A DNA stretch of 64,000 nucleotides from assembly GCF_015666175.1 (NCBI RefSeq), contig NZ_JADPIE010000003.1, positions 124,001 to 188,000 of the forward strand, read 5' to 3'. Below the pieces are notes generated by a model. It saw nothing but the letters and a program-made list of their open reading frames with translations. It ran no database searches and was not told where the DNA came from. Below, one piece after another: positions 16,776-26,944 of this stretch. The position numbers and the translations under genes were made by a program. The first letter of the stretch is position 1. Each line of letters opens with the position of its first letter. The stretch comes from Halonatronomonas betaini (GTDB lineage: Bacteria > Bacillota > Halanaerobiia > Halanaerobiales > Halarsenatibacteraceae).

Positions 16776-17387
16776 TCAAAATATAAAATCTGATAATAAA
16801 CTGCCTGTCTTTCTTAATTCATTAATGGCTCTAAGTTTATGACCTTGTTCATAATAATTTACCCCTAATAATAAACGGGTATATTGATTATTTTCTATAT
16901 CCAATGACTTATTTAAACTATCATGAGCTTCTTCAAATCTTTCTGATTCTATTAGTGCTGCTGATTTATAATTTAAAGGCCAGATATTATCAGAATCAAT
17001 TTCAATTATTTTATCAAAATAATCTATAGCATTGTCATACTCATCAAAAATCACATAATAAAATGCATGGTAATTCAAATATAAAAGCTTATCTTCTTTC
17101 TGATTAATATTATTTACTTCCTGATTAAACATTTCATCAAACTCATCTCTAGAAAAATCATCTTGAAATTGATCCAGGATATCCATAGTTTCATTAATCA
17201 TGCCTAAATTAGCCATAGAAACAGTTTTATAATAATTATTTGCTAATGAATCAGGATTCTCATTATATTTAACCTCAGCTTGTTCATAATGCTGCTCCCA
17301 ATAGCTATCAGTTGCTAAAGAGGTTCCTGAAAAAATTATTATTGCACAAATTATAAAACTTATAAGTAATCTTTTATAATTTATCAA
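16776..17387 (-). CDS. Secreted or membrane-anchored TPR protein
   Basis: A 203-residue protein with an N-terminal signal or anchor (about 7-25, LLISFIICAIIIFSGTSLA) and then helical repeats. TPR-like units are clearest at about 108-180 (DEYDNAIDYFDKIIEIDSDN, RFEEAHDSLNKSLDIE). No lipobox cysteine or catalytic motif is seen. TPR proteins hold other proteins together; the partner here is unknown. It starts 7 nt after dapL, at the end of a long minus-strand unit, but its job need not relate to lysine synthesis. Confidence 0.75.
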   Translation of the reverse strand: MINYKRLLISFIICAIIIFSGTSLATDSYWEQHYEQAEVKYNENPDSLANNYYKTVSMANLGMINETMDILDQFQDDFSRDEFDEMFNQEVNNINQKEDKLLYLNYHAFYYVIFDEYDNAIDYFDKIIEIDSDNIWPLNYKSAALIESERFEEAHDSLNKSLDIENNQYTRLLLGVNYYEQGHKLRAINELRKTGSLLSDFIF

Positions 17388-17394
17388 AAGTAAA

Positions 17395-18567
17395 TCATCC
17401 TTTAAATATATTGCTATTTTTTAATCTTTCTAAAGCCTCTTCTATTCTACTTTCATTTACCGTTAAAGCAATTCTAACATATTTATTGCCTTCATCACCA
17501 TAACCAATACCTGGAGTAAAAAAGACACCAGTCTCTTCAAAGACTTTCTTAGAAAACTCTTCTCCAGTTGAATAACTATCTGGAATTTCAGCCCAGATAT
17601 AGAAAGTAGCTGTGTTCTTATTAATATTCCAGCCTAATTCATTTAATCCATCTACAATTTTATTTCTTCTGTTTTTGTATATATCACATGTACTTTCTAT
17701 TGCTGATCCATTACCATTTAAAGCAGTTATAGCAGATTTCTGGATAGCTTCAAATATACCAGAATCAATATTAGTTTTAATTCTACCAAGTGCATCTATA
17801 ATCTTTTCGTTACCAACTGCCCAACCAACTCTCCAGCCAGTCATATTAAAGCTTTTTGATAGAGAGCCAAATTCAATTCCAACATCTCTTGCACCTTCAA
17901 CTTCTAAAAAACTTAATGGTTTATTATCTTCATAATAAATCTCTGAATATGCAGAGTCATGAGCAATTATAAAATCATATTTTTTAGCATAAGATATCAT
18001 TTCTTTAAAAAAGTCCTCATTTGCAGTAGCTGCAGTAGGATTATTCGGATAGTTTAAGAATAATAGCTTAGCTTTTTTTAATATTTCTTCATCAACAGAA
18101 TCGAGATCTACTAAAAAATTATTTTCTTTCTTTAAAGGTAATTTTTCAACCTTGCCTCCTGCTAATAATGAAGCAGTATTATATACAGGATAGCCTGGAT
18201 CAGGTACTAAGGCATAATCATCTTGATTAATATAACAAAAAGGCAAATGAGCAATCCCCTCTTTCGAACCAATTAAAGAGATAACTTCAGTGTCTGGATC
18301 TAAATCAACTGAAAATCTTTCATTATACCAATTAGTTACTGCATCCCTATATTCATATAAACCTTCATAAGATGGATAACTATGTGTTGATGGGTCCTGG
18401 ACAGCTTCGATCATACTATCTACAATATAATTCGGGGTTGGTTGATCAGGATCACCAATACCAAAACTAATTACATCAACTCCATTTTCTTTAGCTTTAT
18501 TAATCATTTTATCAATTTCAGCAAATAAATATGGTGGCAAATTCTTAACTCTTTTAGCTTCTTCCAT
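17395..18567 (-). CDS. dapL: LL-diaminopimelate aminotransferase
   Basis: A 390-residue fold-type I aminotransferase. The DapL reaction makes LL-diaminopimelate from tetrahydrodipicolinate and glutamate in one step, for lysine and peptidoglycan. The PLP lysine is in GSLSKSFNMTGWRVGW near 235; SFGIGDPDQPTP and NYPNNPTAA are typical. DapF immediately upstream uses its product, which supports this assignment over a general alanine or aspartate aminotransferase. I use the ATG preceded by AGAGGTG, three codons inside the longest frame. No dapA or dapB is nearby. Confidence 0.88.
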   Translation of the reverse strand: MEEAKRVKNLPPYLFAEIDKMINKAKENGVDVISFGIGDPDQPTPNYIVDSMIEAVQDPSTHSYPSYEGLYEYRDAVTNWYNERFSVDLDPDTEVISLIGSKEGIAHLPFCYINQDDYALVPDPGYPVYNTASLLAGGKVEKLPLKKENNFLVDLDSVDEEILKKAKLLFLNYPNNPTAATANEDFFKEMISYAKKYDFIIAHDSAYSEIYYEDNKPLSFLEVEGARDVGIEFGSLSKSFNMTGWRVGWAVGNEKIIDALGRIKTNIDSGIFEAIQKSAITALNGNGSAIESTCDIYKNRRNKIVDGLNELGWNINKNTATFYIWAEIPDSYSTGEEFSKKVFEETGVFFTPGIGYGDEGNKYVRIALTVNESRIEEALERLKNSNIFKG

Positions 18568-18605
18568 TAATAACACCTCTTAAGATTATTTGTTGTTAAT
18601 CACTA

Positions 18606-19469
18606 TTATACATTAATTATACCATTAAAAACAAGTCTAGATTCTCCTTTAATATAAACACCATCATCATTCCACTCAACCTGTAAATTACCTCCAGGTA
18701 ATTCAACTAAGGCTTTTCTATCAACTAAATTATTTAACGAAGCAGCCACAACTGTAGCAGCTGCGCCAGTACCACAGGCTAGAGTTGCGCCAGCTCCACG
18801 TTCCCAGACATTTAACTTAATTTTATTATTATTTATTTTAGTTGCAAATTCAACATTTGTTTTTTCTGGAAAGAGTGGATTCTTTTCAATTTTAGAACCG
18901 ATATCTTTCCAGTTTAACTCATCAATATCTTCATTAAAAAAGATAACAGCATGAGGATTTCCCATTGATACCATGTTAAACTTATACTCTCTACCATCTA
19001 TTAAAAGTTTTTGATTTAAAATATATGAATCTTTTTTTATTTCTGGTAAATCTATTGCTAAATTTTCATTTTTCAATTCTGGTTTTCCTAAATTCACACT
19101 AATAATTGCTGATTTCTGATCTTTATTATACTCCATTATCTCTGGAATAATTTTACCAGCTTTCGTTTTTAAACTCAATTTCATTTTCTCAGTCAAATTA
19201 TATTCCTTAATATAATGGGCAATACACCTAATCCCATTACCACACATCTCAGCTTCAGACCCATCAGAATTATGAATTATAATCTCAAAATCATAATCTG
19301 GATCATCTATAGAAAGAATCTCTAAAATTCCATCTGCCCCTACACCAAATCTCCTATTACATATATTTTTAATCTTATCTTTATCATCAAATTCTAGATT
19401 ATTCTCTCTGTTATCAACAACTATAAAGTCATTACCTAAACCATGCATTTTAGTAAACTTAAATTCCAT
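18606..19469 (-). CDS. dapF: Diaminopimelate epimerase
   Basis: A 287-residue epimerase that turns LL- into meso-diaminopimelate. Both catalytic cysteines are present: AEMCGNGIRC near 77-84 and ACGTGAAATV near 227. MHGLGNDFIVVDNR opens the fold. The start overlaps the end of miaA by 34 nt; AAAGGAATGA precedes the ATG within the miaA coding sequence, and MEFKFTKMHGLGND is the usual N-terminus, so the overlap looks real. With dapL next, it forms a two-gene lysine/cell-wall block inside a repair and tRNA-modification operon. Confidence 0.97.
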   Translation of the reverse strand: MEFKFTKMHGLGNDFIVVDNRENNLEFDDKDKIKNICNRRFGVGADGILEILSIDDPDYDFEIIIHNSDGSEAEMCGNGIRCIAHYIKEYNLTEKMKLSLKTKAGKIIPEIMEYNKDQKSAIISVNLGKPELKNENLAIDLPEIKKDSYILNQKLLIDGREYKFNMVSMGNPHAVIFFNEDIDELNWKDIGSKIEKNPLFPEKTNVEFATKINNNKIKLNVWERGAGATLACGTGAAATVVAASLNNLVDRKALVELPGGNLQVEWNDDGVYIKGESRLVFNGIINV

Positions 19470-20425
19470 TTTGATTCATTCCTTTCAAAATACTCAAATT
19501 TATTACACGCAGTTTTAATAATATATGCTAGTAATTCTGTATTATTCCAATGATCAGGATTTAACCAGATATTCTTTGAATTTCTCCTTAAAAAAGTGAG
19601 TTGTCTTTTTGCCAGATGGCGAGAGCCCTGTTTTATATTCTTTATTGCAGTTTCTTTATCAGCTTCTCCATCTAAAAATTCTTTAATTTCCTTATAACCC
19701 AGGGCCTGACCTGCAGTTCGCCCTGGATTAAAATTATTAAATAAATACTCAACTTCTTCAATGAGTCCATTTGAAATCATTTCATCAACTCTACTATTTA
19801 TTTTATTATATAACTTTTGTCTATCTCTTTTTATTGCAAATTGCAAATAATTATATCGACTTTTTTTTCTGTTTTGCCTGAATTCAAAATATGTCCTGGT
19901 TCTTCCAGTCATATGATAGATTTCAATAGCTCTAGTCACCCTTCTTGTGTCATTAGGGTGAATCCTTTTAGCATATTCCGGGTCGATCATTTTCAAGTAA
20001 TTATGCAATCTGTTTTTATCAATAGATTTAAGTTCTTCTTTATACTTTCTCCGAAAATCATTATCTGGTAAATAAGGTAACATAAAACCCTCAACAACAG
20101 CCTTTATATACATGGTTGTACCACCAACTATTATTGGGAGTTTTCCTCTTTTAAATATTTCATTTATTTTCTGATCAGCTAACTTTTTATATCTAGCAAC
20201 AGAAAACTCTTCATCTGGCTCACAGATATCAATTAAATGGTGGGGTATTTCTTTCTGGATATCTTTAGAAACCTTATCAGTCCCAATATCCATATATTTA
20301 TAAATTTGCATTGAATCTGCAGAAATTATTTCAGCATTTAAAAGTCTTGCTAATTTAACAGAAAGTCCAGTTTTCCCGCTTGCAGTTGGCCCAGTTATTA
20401 TCAATAGGTCTGGTCTTTTAATCAT
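19436..20425 (-). CDS. miaA: tRNA dimethylallyltransferase MiaA
   Basis: A 329-residue enzyme that adds a dimethylallyl group to A37 of tRNAs reading UNN codons. The P-loop GPTASGKTGLS is near residues 12-22, followed by DSMQIYKYMDIGTDK, GGTTMYIKAVVEG and the R-rich RRNSKNIWLNP end. MiaB, which acts on its product, is encoded three genes upstream. It overlaps mutL by 8 nt and dapF by 34 nt. No hfq follows, unlike in many other bacteria. Confidence 0.97.
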   Translation of the reverse strand: MIKRPDLLIITGPTASGKTGLSVKLARLLNAEIISADSMQIYKYMDIGTDKVSKDIQKEIPHHLIDICEPDEEFSVARYKKLADQKINEIFKRGKLPIIVGGTTMYIKAVVEGFMLPYLPDNDFRRKYKEELKSIDKNRLHNYLKMIDPEYAKRIHPNDTRRVTRAIEIYHMTGRTRTYFEFRQNRKKSRYNYLQFAIKRDRQKLYNKINSRVDEMISNGLIEEVEYLFNNFNPGRTAGQALGYKEIKEFLDGEADKETAIKNIKQGSRHLAKRQLTFLRRNSKNIWLNPDHWNNTELLAYIIKTACNKFEYFERNESKWNLSLLKCMV

Positions 20426-22286
20426 ATCTTTCCACCTTCTGCTTTAACTCATCAATCGATAAATTTATTATAATTGGCCTATAATGGGGGCAATAAAAGG
20501 GATTAGAGGTATCAAATAAATCATCAACTATTTTTTCCATTTCAGAGTTGGAGAGATATTTCCCTTCTTTAACAGCTTTCCTGCAGGAATTATACATTAA
20601 TAACTCATCAACTAGTTCATTATTTTTAGCAACTTTAGCAGTTTCTAATAGATGATTAATTAAATCACTAATACTCTCTTCAGGATTCTTATCTTTAATA
20701 AAATCTGGAACTGAAGTAACAGCATATTTAGATGGACCAAACTCATCAATTTCAAACCCGAGACCATTAAGTTCATCTTTAATTTCAATAAGTATTTCTT
20801 TTTCTTGAGCATTCAAATTTAACTGAATTGGTGTTAATAGCATTCTGCTGTTATTTGATTTGGAATTAATTTTTGCTTTCAAGTTATCATAAATAATTCT
20901 TTCATGGGCATTATGTTGGTCAATTAATAAAACTCCCTGATTAGTTTCAGCAATGATGAATAATCTATGCAATTGACCTAAAATATTTCTAATCTCTAGA
21001 TCCTCATTATCTTCATTACTATCTTGATCAACTTCATCCAAACTATCTGGATAATCCCTATTATTAACGTTCTTGCTGTAAGATAAATCAGCTTGTACAG
21101 TCCTGGACTCATCTTCATCAATATTTTCATTTTCTTTTATTATATCACCAGTAAGGTTAAGCCTGGATGGCAGGTATTCAACTTCTCTCTTTAAATTTTT
21201 ATCCTTATTATTTGGTTTAGATTTAGCTTGATTGCGATTTTTCTTAAAACTATTTGAGCTTTTTTGTTTATTAAAGCTACTATCACTTGTCTTTTCTTTA
21301 TTTTTTATAAGAATATTTTTAACATTACTCTTAATAGTTTTCTTAATATCCTTTCCTCTACTAAACTTAACTTCCCTTTTAGTTGGATGGACATTAACAT
21401 CTACTAAAATTGGATTTAAATCTATATTAAGAAATATTAAAGGATATTTCTTAATTCCAAAAAGTTCTTTATAGGCTTCTTCAACAGACAGACGTAAAAA
21501 CTTATTATAAACTGGCCTTCCATTTACAAAATAGTATTGATGCTGTCTTGACGATCTCATAATATCTGGTTCAACAACAAAGCCAGAAACTTCAATAAAG
21601 TTATCTTTAAATTCAACAGAAATTAATTTATCAAAAACATTTTCACCATAAATACTATATATTACATCCTTTAAACTCTTACTACCAGGAGTTGTAATGG
21701 TTCTATTGCCATTATGGTCAAGAGTAAATTTAACATCAGGCCTGGCCAGAGCAGCAGCAGTAATTATTCTACTGATATGAGCAGCTTCTGTAGAGGTTTT
21801 TTTCAGATACTTATATCTGGCAGGCGTATTAAAAAAGAGGTCCTTAACAGTTATTTCGAGACCTTTATTATAGCCGATTGTTTCTTTTTCAATTATTTCG
21901 CCACCATTTAACACCAGTTTGACGCCTTCTTTTTCCTCTTTATGACAGCTCTTAGCAATAACTTTAGCAACTGCAGCTATACTTGCAAGAGCTTCACCTC
22001 TAAAACCAAGAGTTCTTAATGAATATAAATCATTGACATCCTCAATTTTACTGGTTGCATATCGGGAAAAAGCCAGCTCTATCTGATTACTTCTAATGCC
22101 TTTACCATTATCAATGACCTGTATAAGATCTTTACCACCATTTTCAATGACAATCTCTATTTTATCAGCGCTGGCATCTAATGAATTTTCTATCAGCTCT
22201 TTAACGACAGAAGCTGGCCGCTCTACAACTTCTCCAGCTGAAATTTGATTTGCAATCTGCTCAGATAATTTTTTAATTTTAGCCAT
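20418..22286 (-). CDS. mutL: DNA mismatch repair protein MutL
   Basis: A 622-residue MutL. The N-terminal GHKL ATPase (IANQISAGEVVERPASVVKELIENSLDA region, RGEALASI, then VDVNVHPTKREVKF near 300) is complete. The C-terminal dimerisation domain carries a nicking-endonuclease motif, DQHNAHERIIYD near 463, with small differences from DQHAxxExxxxE. CPHYRP at about 604 is close to the CPHGRP of endonuclease-type MutL. A charged linker rich in Lys, Asn and Glu lies between them. It follows mutS by 5 nt, so the pair is co-translated. Confidence 0.97.
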   Translation of the reverse strand: MAKIKKLSEQIANQISAGEVVERPASVVKELIENSLDASADKIEIVIENGGKDLIQVIDNGKGIRSNQIELAFSRYATSKIEDVNDLYSLRTLGFRGEALASIAAVAKVIAKSCHKEEKEGVKLVLNGGEIIEKETIGYNKGLEITVKDLFFNTPARYKYLKKTSTEAAHISRIITAAALARPDVKFTLDHNGNRTITTPGSKSLKDVIYSIYGENVFDKLISVEFKDNFIEVSGFVVEPDIMRSSRQHQYYFVNGRPVYNKFLRLSVEEAYKELFGIKKYPLIFLNIDLNPILVDVNVHPTKREVKFSRGKDIKKTIKSNVKNILIKNKEKTSDSSFNKQKSSNSFKKNRNQAKSKPNNKDKNLKREVEYLPSRLNLTGDIIKENENIDEDESRTVQADLSYSKNVNNRDYPDSLDEVDQDSNEDNEDLEIRNILGQLHRLFIIAETNQGVLLIDQHNAHERIIYDNLKAKINSKSNNSRMLLTPIQLNLNAQEKEILIEIKDELNGLGFEIDEFGPSKYAVTSVPDFIKDKNPEESISDLINHLLETAKVAKNNELVDELLMYNSCRKAVKEGKYLSNSEMEKIVDDLFDTSNPFYCPHYRPIIINLSIDELKQKVERYD

Positions 22287-22291
22287 AAACT

Positions 22292-24907
22292 CTATTCATC
22301 TCCTGTAAGATCCTGTTTGAATTCATACAACTTCTCCAGAGCTTTAATAGGAGTTAGATTATTAATATCTAATTCTCTAATTTCATTGATTATTTTTTCT
22401 TCATTTTCTGGATAACCAAATAATTCTAGCTGTTCATCGTCAAGTCTATTAAAATCTCTTCCATCAATTTCTCCATTATTATTTTCAAGTTTATTTAAAA
22501 CAAGATAAGCCTGATCAATTATTTCTTCTGGAAGACCGGCAATTTTAGCAACTTCAATCCCATAGCTATCATCAGCAGAACCAGGTTCTATTTTGTGTAA
22601 AAACTTAACCTCATTATTTTCTTCAGTAACTACAACATTTAAGTTTTTAATACCATCATTTTTATTTGCCAGAACTGTTAACTCATGATAATGAGTTGCA
22701 AATAATGTTCTAGCACCAATTCTATCAGGGTTATTTATATAATTACTTATAGCCCAGGCCAGACTCAAGCCATCATAAGTGCTGGTTCCTCTGCCAACCT
22801 CATCTAAAATTACTAAACTTCTGGCAGATGCATTATTAATAATATTACTAACTTCATTCATTTCAACCATAAATGTACTCTGACCAGTTGAAAGGTCATC
22901 ACTGGCCCCAACCCTTGTAAATATACGATCAACCAGTCCAATCCTGGCAGCTCCTGCAGGAACAAATGATCCAATCTGTGCCATTAAAACAATCAGAGCT
23001 ACCTGACGAAGATAAGTAGATTTACCAGACATATTTGGCCCTGTAATTATCATAAATCTATTATTTTTTCTATCAAGCCGACTATGATTAGGAACAAAAT
23101 CTACATCATCCATAATCTCAACGACAGGATGTCTGCCTTCAGTAATTGTGATTATATCACCATCATCAACCTCAGGACAGATATAATTGTTTTCAGCAGC
23201 AACCTCTGCAAGTGAGATTAATACATCCAGGGTTGCCAGTTGTTTAGCAGTGATCTTAATCCTTTCTAAAACCTTATTGGCTTCTTCTCTAAGTCTGGTA
23301 AATATTTTATATTCTAATTCATGAATCTGGTCTTCAGCCCCTAAAACCTGGGCTTCCTTTTCTTTTAGTTCAGGAATTATATAGCGTTCACTATTGCTTA
23401 ATGTCTGCTTTCTTTCATAATCATCTGGTACAGTATCCAGATTAGCCTTAGTAACCTCTATATAATAACCAAAAACTTTATTAAAACCTACTTTTAAAGA
23501 ACCAATTCCCGTTCTTTTCCGTTCTTTAGGCTGCAAATTGGCAATCCAATCTCTGGCCTCCTGAGATTCTTCCCTTAAATTATCTAATTCCTCATTAAAG
23601 CCAGATTTAATTAAACCACCTTCTTTTGGAGAAACAGGGGGTTCCTCTACTAATGCATCGTTTAATATCTCAAGCAGCTCTGGAATCTCATCCAACTTAT
23701 TTTTAATCTCAATTAAATAGACAGACTGAAAATCATCAAGTTTATTTTTCAATTCAGGGATTAGATTTAATGAACTTCTTAAACAGTCCATATCCCTGGG
23801 ATTTATAGAACCATAGCTTATTTTGCTCAAAATTCTTTCTAAATCATATATTCCCTTTAAACTATCCTGAAGCTTTTTTCTTTTAACAAAACTATCCAGC
23901 AACTCTTTAACTGCATTTTGTCTTTTTTCAATCTTTTCAATTTCTAGAAGAGGTTGATTAATCCATTTTCTTAATAGTCTAGCTCCCATGCTATTAATAG
24001 TATGGTCCAGTACAGAAAGTAGAGAACCATCAAATCTACTATCGATAATTGTTTGATTCAATTCTAAATTTCGCCTGGTAGAACTATCAATAACCATATA
24101 TTCTTCAATAAAATACCTGCTTATACTTGAAATATGATCCAAACTTTTTTTCTGAGTATGATTAATATATTTTAAGATCAAAGCAGCAGATTTAACTGCA
24201 GAATCCATATTTTGCAGATTAATCTCCTCTAAATCATTAATACTGAAATGCTCTAAAAGGATATTTTCAAAATCATTTTCTAATTTATCTGATTGATTCT
24301 TGATTTCCTCTTCAATATAACTAATATGATAATCGTTATTTTTAATTAATCTTTCCCATTGGTTATCAGGATTGAAACCCTTAGTAATAACAATTTCACT
24401 GGGATTTAAGCGATTTAGTTCATCATAAACCTCATCAATGTTTTTTGTCTCAGTTACATTATAATCACCAGTAGATACATCTATATAGGATAAACCATAA
24501 TTATTATTAATTTCAGCCAGGGCTACTAAATAATTATTTTTTCTTTCAGTCAGGATTTCATCCTCGATTACAGTTCCTGGGGTTATAACCCTAACGACAT
24601 CTCTTTCAACAAGGCCACTGCTCTCATCTGCATCTTCAATCTGTTCACAAATGGCAACTTTATAATCTGCATTAATTAATTTTGCAATATATGGAGCAGC
24701 TGAGTGGGCAGGTACTCCAGCCATTGGCGTTTTTTCCCCACCGCCTTTATTCCTGGAAGTTAATGCAATATCCAGTATCTGAACTACCTCTTCAGCATCA
24801 TCTCCAAACATTTCATAAAAATCACCTAATCTAAAAAATAAAATAGAATCAGGATATTTATTTTTCAATGAAAAATATTGTTGCATCATTGGTGTAACCT
24901 TAGCCAT
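22292..24907 (-). CDS. mutS: DNA mismatch repair protein MutS
   Basis: An 871-residue MutS that recognises mismatches and small loops. The N-terminal mismatch-binding domain has the expected F-x-E in LGDFYEMFGDDA near 26-37. The Walker A GPNMSGKSTYLRQ lies near 620, followed by DDLSTGQSTFMVEM, ILDEVGRGTSTYDG and ATHYHEL. Length and motif order are those of MutS1, not MutS2. It is followed closely by mutL and preceded by miaB (29 nt). Confidence 0.98.
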   Translation of the reverse strand: MAKVTPMMQQYFSLKNKYPDSILFFRLGDFYEMFGDDAEEVVQILDIALTSRNKGGGEKTPMAGVPAHSAAPYIAKLINADYKVAICEQIEDADESSGLVERDVVRVITPGTVIEDEILTERKNNYLVALAEINNNYGLSYIDVSTGDYNVTETKNIDEVYDELNRLNPSEIVITKGFNPDNQWERLIKNNDYHISYIEEEIKNQSDKLENDFENILLEHFSINDLEEINLQNMDSAVKSAALILKYINHTQKKSLDHISSISRYFIEEYMVIDSSTRRNLELNQTIIDSRFDGSLLSVLDHTINSMGARLLRKWINQPLLEIEKIEKRQNAVKELLDSFVKRKKLQDSLKGIYDLERILSKISYGSINPRDMDCLRSSLNLIPELKNKLDDFQSVYLIEIKNKLDEIPELLEILNDALVEEPPVSPKEGGLIKSGFNEELDNLREESQEARDWIANLQPKERKRTGIGSLKVGFNKVFGYYIEVTKANLDTVPDDYERKQTLSNSERYIIPELKEKEAQVLGAEDQIHELEYKIFTRLREEANKVLERIKITAKQLATLDVLISLAEVAAENNYICPEVDDGDIITITEGRHPVVEIMDDVDFVPNHSRLDRKNNRFMIITGPNMSGKSTYLRQVALIVLMAQIGSFVPAGAARIGLVDRIFTRVGASDDLSTGQSTFMVEMNEVSNIINNASARSLVILDEVGRGTSTYDGLSLAWAISNYINNPDRIGARTLFATHYHELTVLANKNDGIKNLNVVVTEENNEVKFLHKIEPGSADDSYGIEVAKIAGLPEEIIDQAYLVLNKLENNNGEIDGRDFNRLDDEQLELFGYPENEEKIINEIRELDINNLTPIKALEKLYEFKQDLTGDE

Positions 24908-24936
24908 TATTTAACCTCCAAAAATCGAGCATTTCC

Positions 24937-26262
24937 CTAATTATTTACAATATCGCCATAAAGGGTCCAGCTTCCAGCTTCATTTATCTTAGCAGTAATA
25001 ATATTACCAATTAACTTTTTTGTTTTAGCTGGAATTATTACAAGCTTATTACCATCAGACCTTGCAGAAAAATAATCTGGATCTTTTTTGCTTTCACCTT
25101 CAACTAAAACATCTATCTCTTTTCCGATTAATTCCTGATTTACCTCATAACTTATCTGATTCTGTTTATCCATTAAAGCCTGCAGTCTTCTGTGTTTTTC
25201 TTCAGAACTAATCTGATCAGCTTTTTTGGCTGCAGGAGTGCCTTCTCTTGGTGAATATGCAAAAGTATAAGCCATATCAAAACGAACTTTTTCAACTAAA
25301 GAAAGAGTCTTTTCAAAATCAGATTCAGTCTCACCAGGAAAGCCAACAATAAAATCTGTAGTAATTACAGCATCAGGAATATTGTCTCTGATTTTATTAA
25401 TTAAACCAAGATAATGTTCTCTGTCATATTTTCTGTTCATAGCTTTTAAAATCCTGGAACTCCCAGACTGAACTGGAAGATGAAAATGTTTAGATATATT
25501 ATCATTCCTGGCAACAGTTTTAATAAGTTTATCAGATAGATCTTTAGGATGAGATGTCATATATTTAATTTTTTCTAAACCATTAATTTTAGCTAATTCG
25601 CTTAATAAATCAGGAAAATCATAATCGTCATCAAGATCAAGTCCATATGAATTTACATTCTGGCCAAGCAGAGTTATATCAATAACTCCATCTGCAACGA
25701 GTTTTTTAACCTCATCAACAATATCCTCAAGTGGCCGACTTCTCTCAGATCCCCGGACATGTGGAACAATACAGTAACTACAATAATTATCACAGCCCTG
25801 AATAATAGTAACCCAGGCCTGGAATTTATTTCTCCTTTTGCTTGGTAAATCAGGGATTAAGCCTTTATCTTCTTCCCAGACATCAATCACCCGCTCCTCA
25901 CCATGTTTTACCTGATTTATAAGTGAAGGTAACTTGTGAATATTATGAGTTCCAAAAATTATATCCACCTGTGGATATTTCTGATACAATTCGTCAACAG
26001 GCCCTTTCTGCTGCATCATACAGCCGCCTACAGCAATAATCATTTCAGGATTATCTTCTTTCAACTGTTTTAAAGACCCGACTTTTCCAAAAACTTTCAG
26101 CTCAGCATTTTTACGAATTAAACAGGTATTAAAAACTATTATATCAGCCCCAGCATGGTCATCAGTTTCTTGATATCCCATGCTTTCTAACATGCCAGCA
26201 ATTTTTTCAGAATCATGTTCATTCATCTGGCATCCATAAGTTATTATATGATAATTCATCAT
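24937..26262 (-). CDS. miaB: tRNA methylthiotransferase MiaB
   Basis: A 441-residue radical-SAM enzyme that adds the 2-methylthio group to i6A37 made by MiaA. The N-terminal UPF0004 domain has its cluster cysteines (TYGCQMNEHDSE, FNTCLIR, VGGCMMQ). The radical-SAM motif CDNYCSYC is near 156-163. A TRAM domain fills the last 65 residues. The AGGAGG signal is 14 nt from the first ATG, slightly long. It stands between the potassium channel pair and mutS on a shared minus-strand unit. Confidence 0.96.
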   Translation of the reverse strand: MMNYHIITYGCQMNEHDSEKIAGMLESMGYQETDDHAGADIIVFNTCLIRKNAELKVFGKVGSLKQLKEDNPEMIIAVGGCMMQQKGPVDELYQKYPQVDIIFGTHNIHKLPSLINQVKHGEERVIDVWEEDKGLIPDLPSKRRNKFQAWVTIIQGCDNYCSYCIVPHVRGSERSRPLEDIVDEVKKLVADGVIDITLLGQNVNSYGLDLDDDYDFPDLLSELAKINGLEKIKYMTSHPKDLSDKLIKTVARNDNISKHFHLPVQSGSSRILKAMNRKYDREHYLGLINKIRDNIPDAVITTDFIVGFPGETESDFEKTLSLVEKVRFDMAYTFAYSPREGTPAAKKADQISSEEKHRRLQALMDKQNQISYEVNQELIGKEIDVLVEGESKKDPDYFSARSDGNKLVIIPAKTKKLIGNIITAKINEAGSWTLYGDIVNN

Positions 26263-26284
26263 TATATTTAATAAATCCTCCTAA

Positions 26285-26932
26285 TTATTCTTCTTTTAAA
26301 TCCTCAAGTTCATCATTATGCCCCATAATAATCAGAGTATCGCCTTCAAGAACTTTATCCTGGCCACCAGGAGCTAAATTCAAATTCTTTCCCCTTCTAA
26401 TGGCCATTACGTTGGCATTATATTCTCTTCTAAAATTAATTTCCTGTAAAGTTTTGCCAACCATCTGACCAGGAGCAATAACCTCAATAATACTATACCC
26501 TGGAGCAAAATCTATATAATCAAGCATATTTGGGCTGATTAGCTGTCGGGCAACCCTCTCACCCATATCTCTTTCCGGGAAAACAACCTTATCAGCTCCG
26601 ACTCTGCTTAAAATTTTGCCATGCATTTGATCCTGGGCTTTAGCAACCACCTCTGGCACACCCATCTCCTTTAAAATTAAAGTAGCCAGGATATTGGCAT
26701 GAAGGTTATCTCCTATGCTGACAACAGCAGTATCAAAATTATTGACACCTAAAGCACTTAAAGCTGCTTCATCAGTAGCATCAGCCTCCACTGCATGGGT
26801 CACATGTTCAACTAATGCATCAACACATTCTTCGCATTGATCAATGGCCAGCACATCATGACCGTTATCTGCTAAAGTCCTGGCAACACTGGAACCAAAA
26901 CGGCCCAGACCTATCACAACAAACTGTTTCAT
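26285..26932 (-). CDS. ktrA: KtrA-type RCK potassium regulator
   Basis: A 215-residue cytoplasmic RCK subunit. A Rossmann fold begins at VVIGLGRFGSSVARTL and ends its second strand with AIDQCEE; an RCK-C (TrkA-C) domain covers about 135-215 (GYSIIEVIAPGQMVGKTLQEINF). It forms a gating ring for the adjacent KtrB-like channel, 12 nt upstream. It differs from the TrkA at 11.9 kb, so the two systems are not recent duplicates. KtrA versus KtrC cannot be separated by eye. Confidence 0.93.
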   Translation of the reverse strand: MKQFVVIGLGRFGSSVARTLADNGHDVLAIDQCEECVDALVEHVTHAVEADATDEAALSALGVNNFDTAVVSIGDNLHANILATLILKEMGVPEVVAKAQDQMHGKILSRVGADKVVFPERDMGERVARQLISPNMLDYIDFAPGYSIIEVIAPGQMVGKTLQEINFRREYNANVMAIRRGKNLNLAPGGQDKVLEGDTLIIMGHNDELEDLKEE

Positions 26933-26944
26933 TATAAATCCTCC

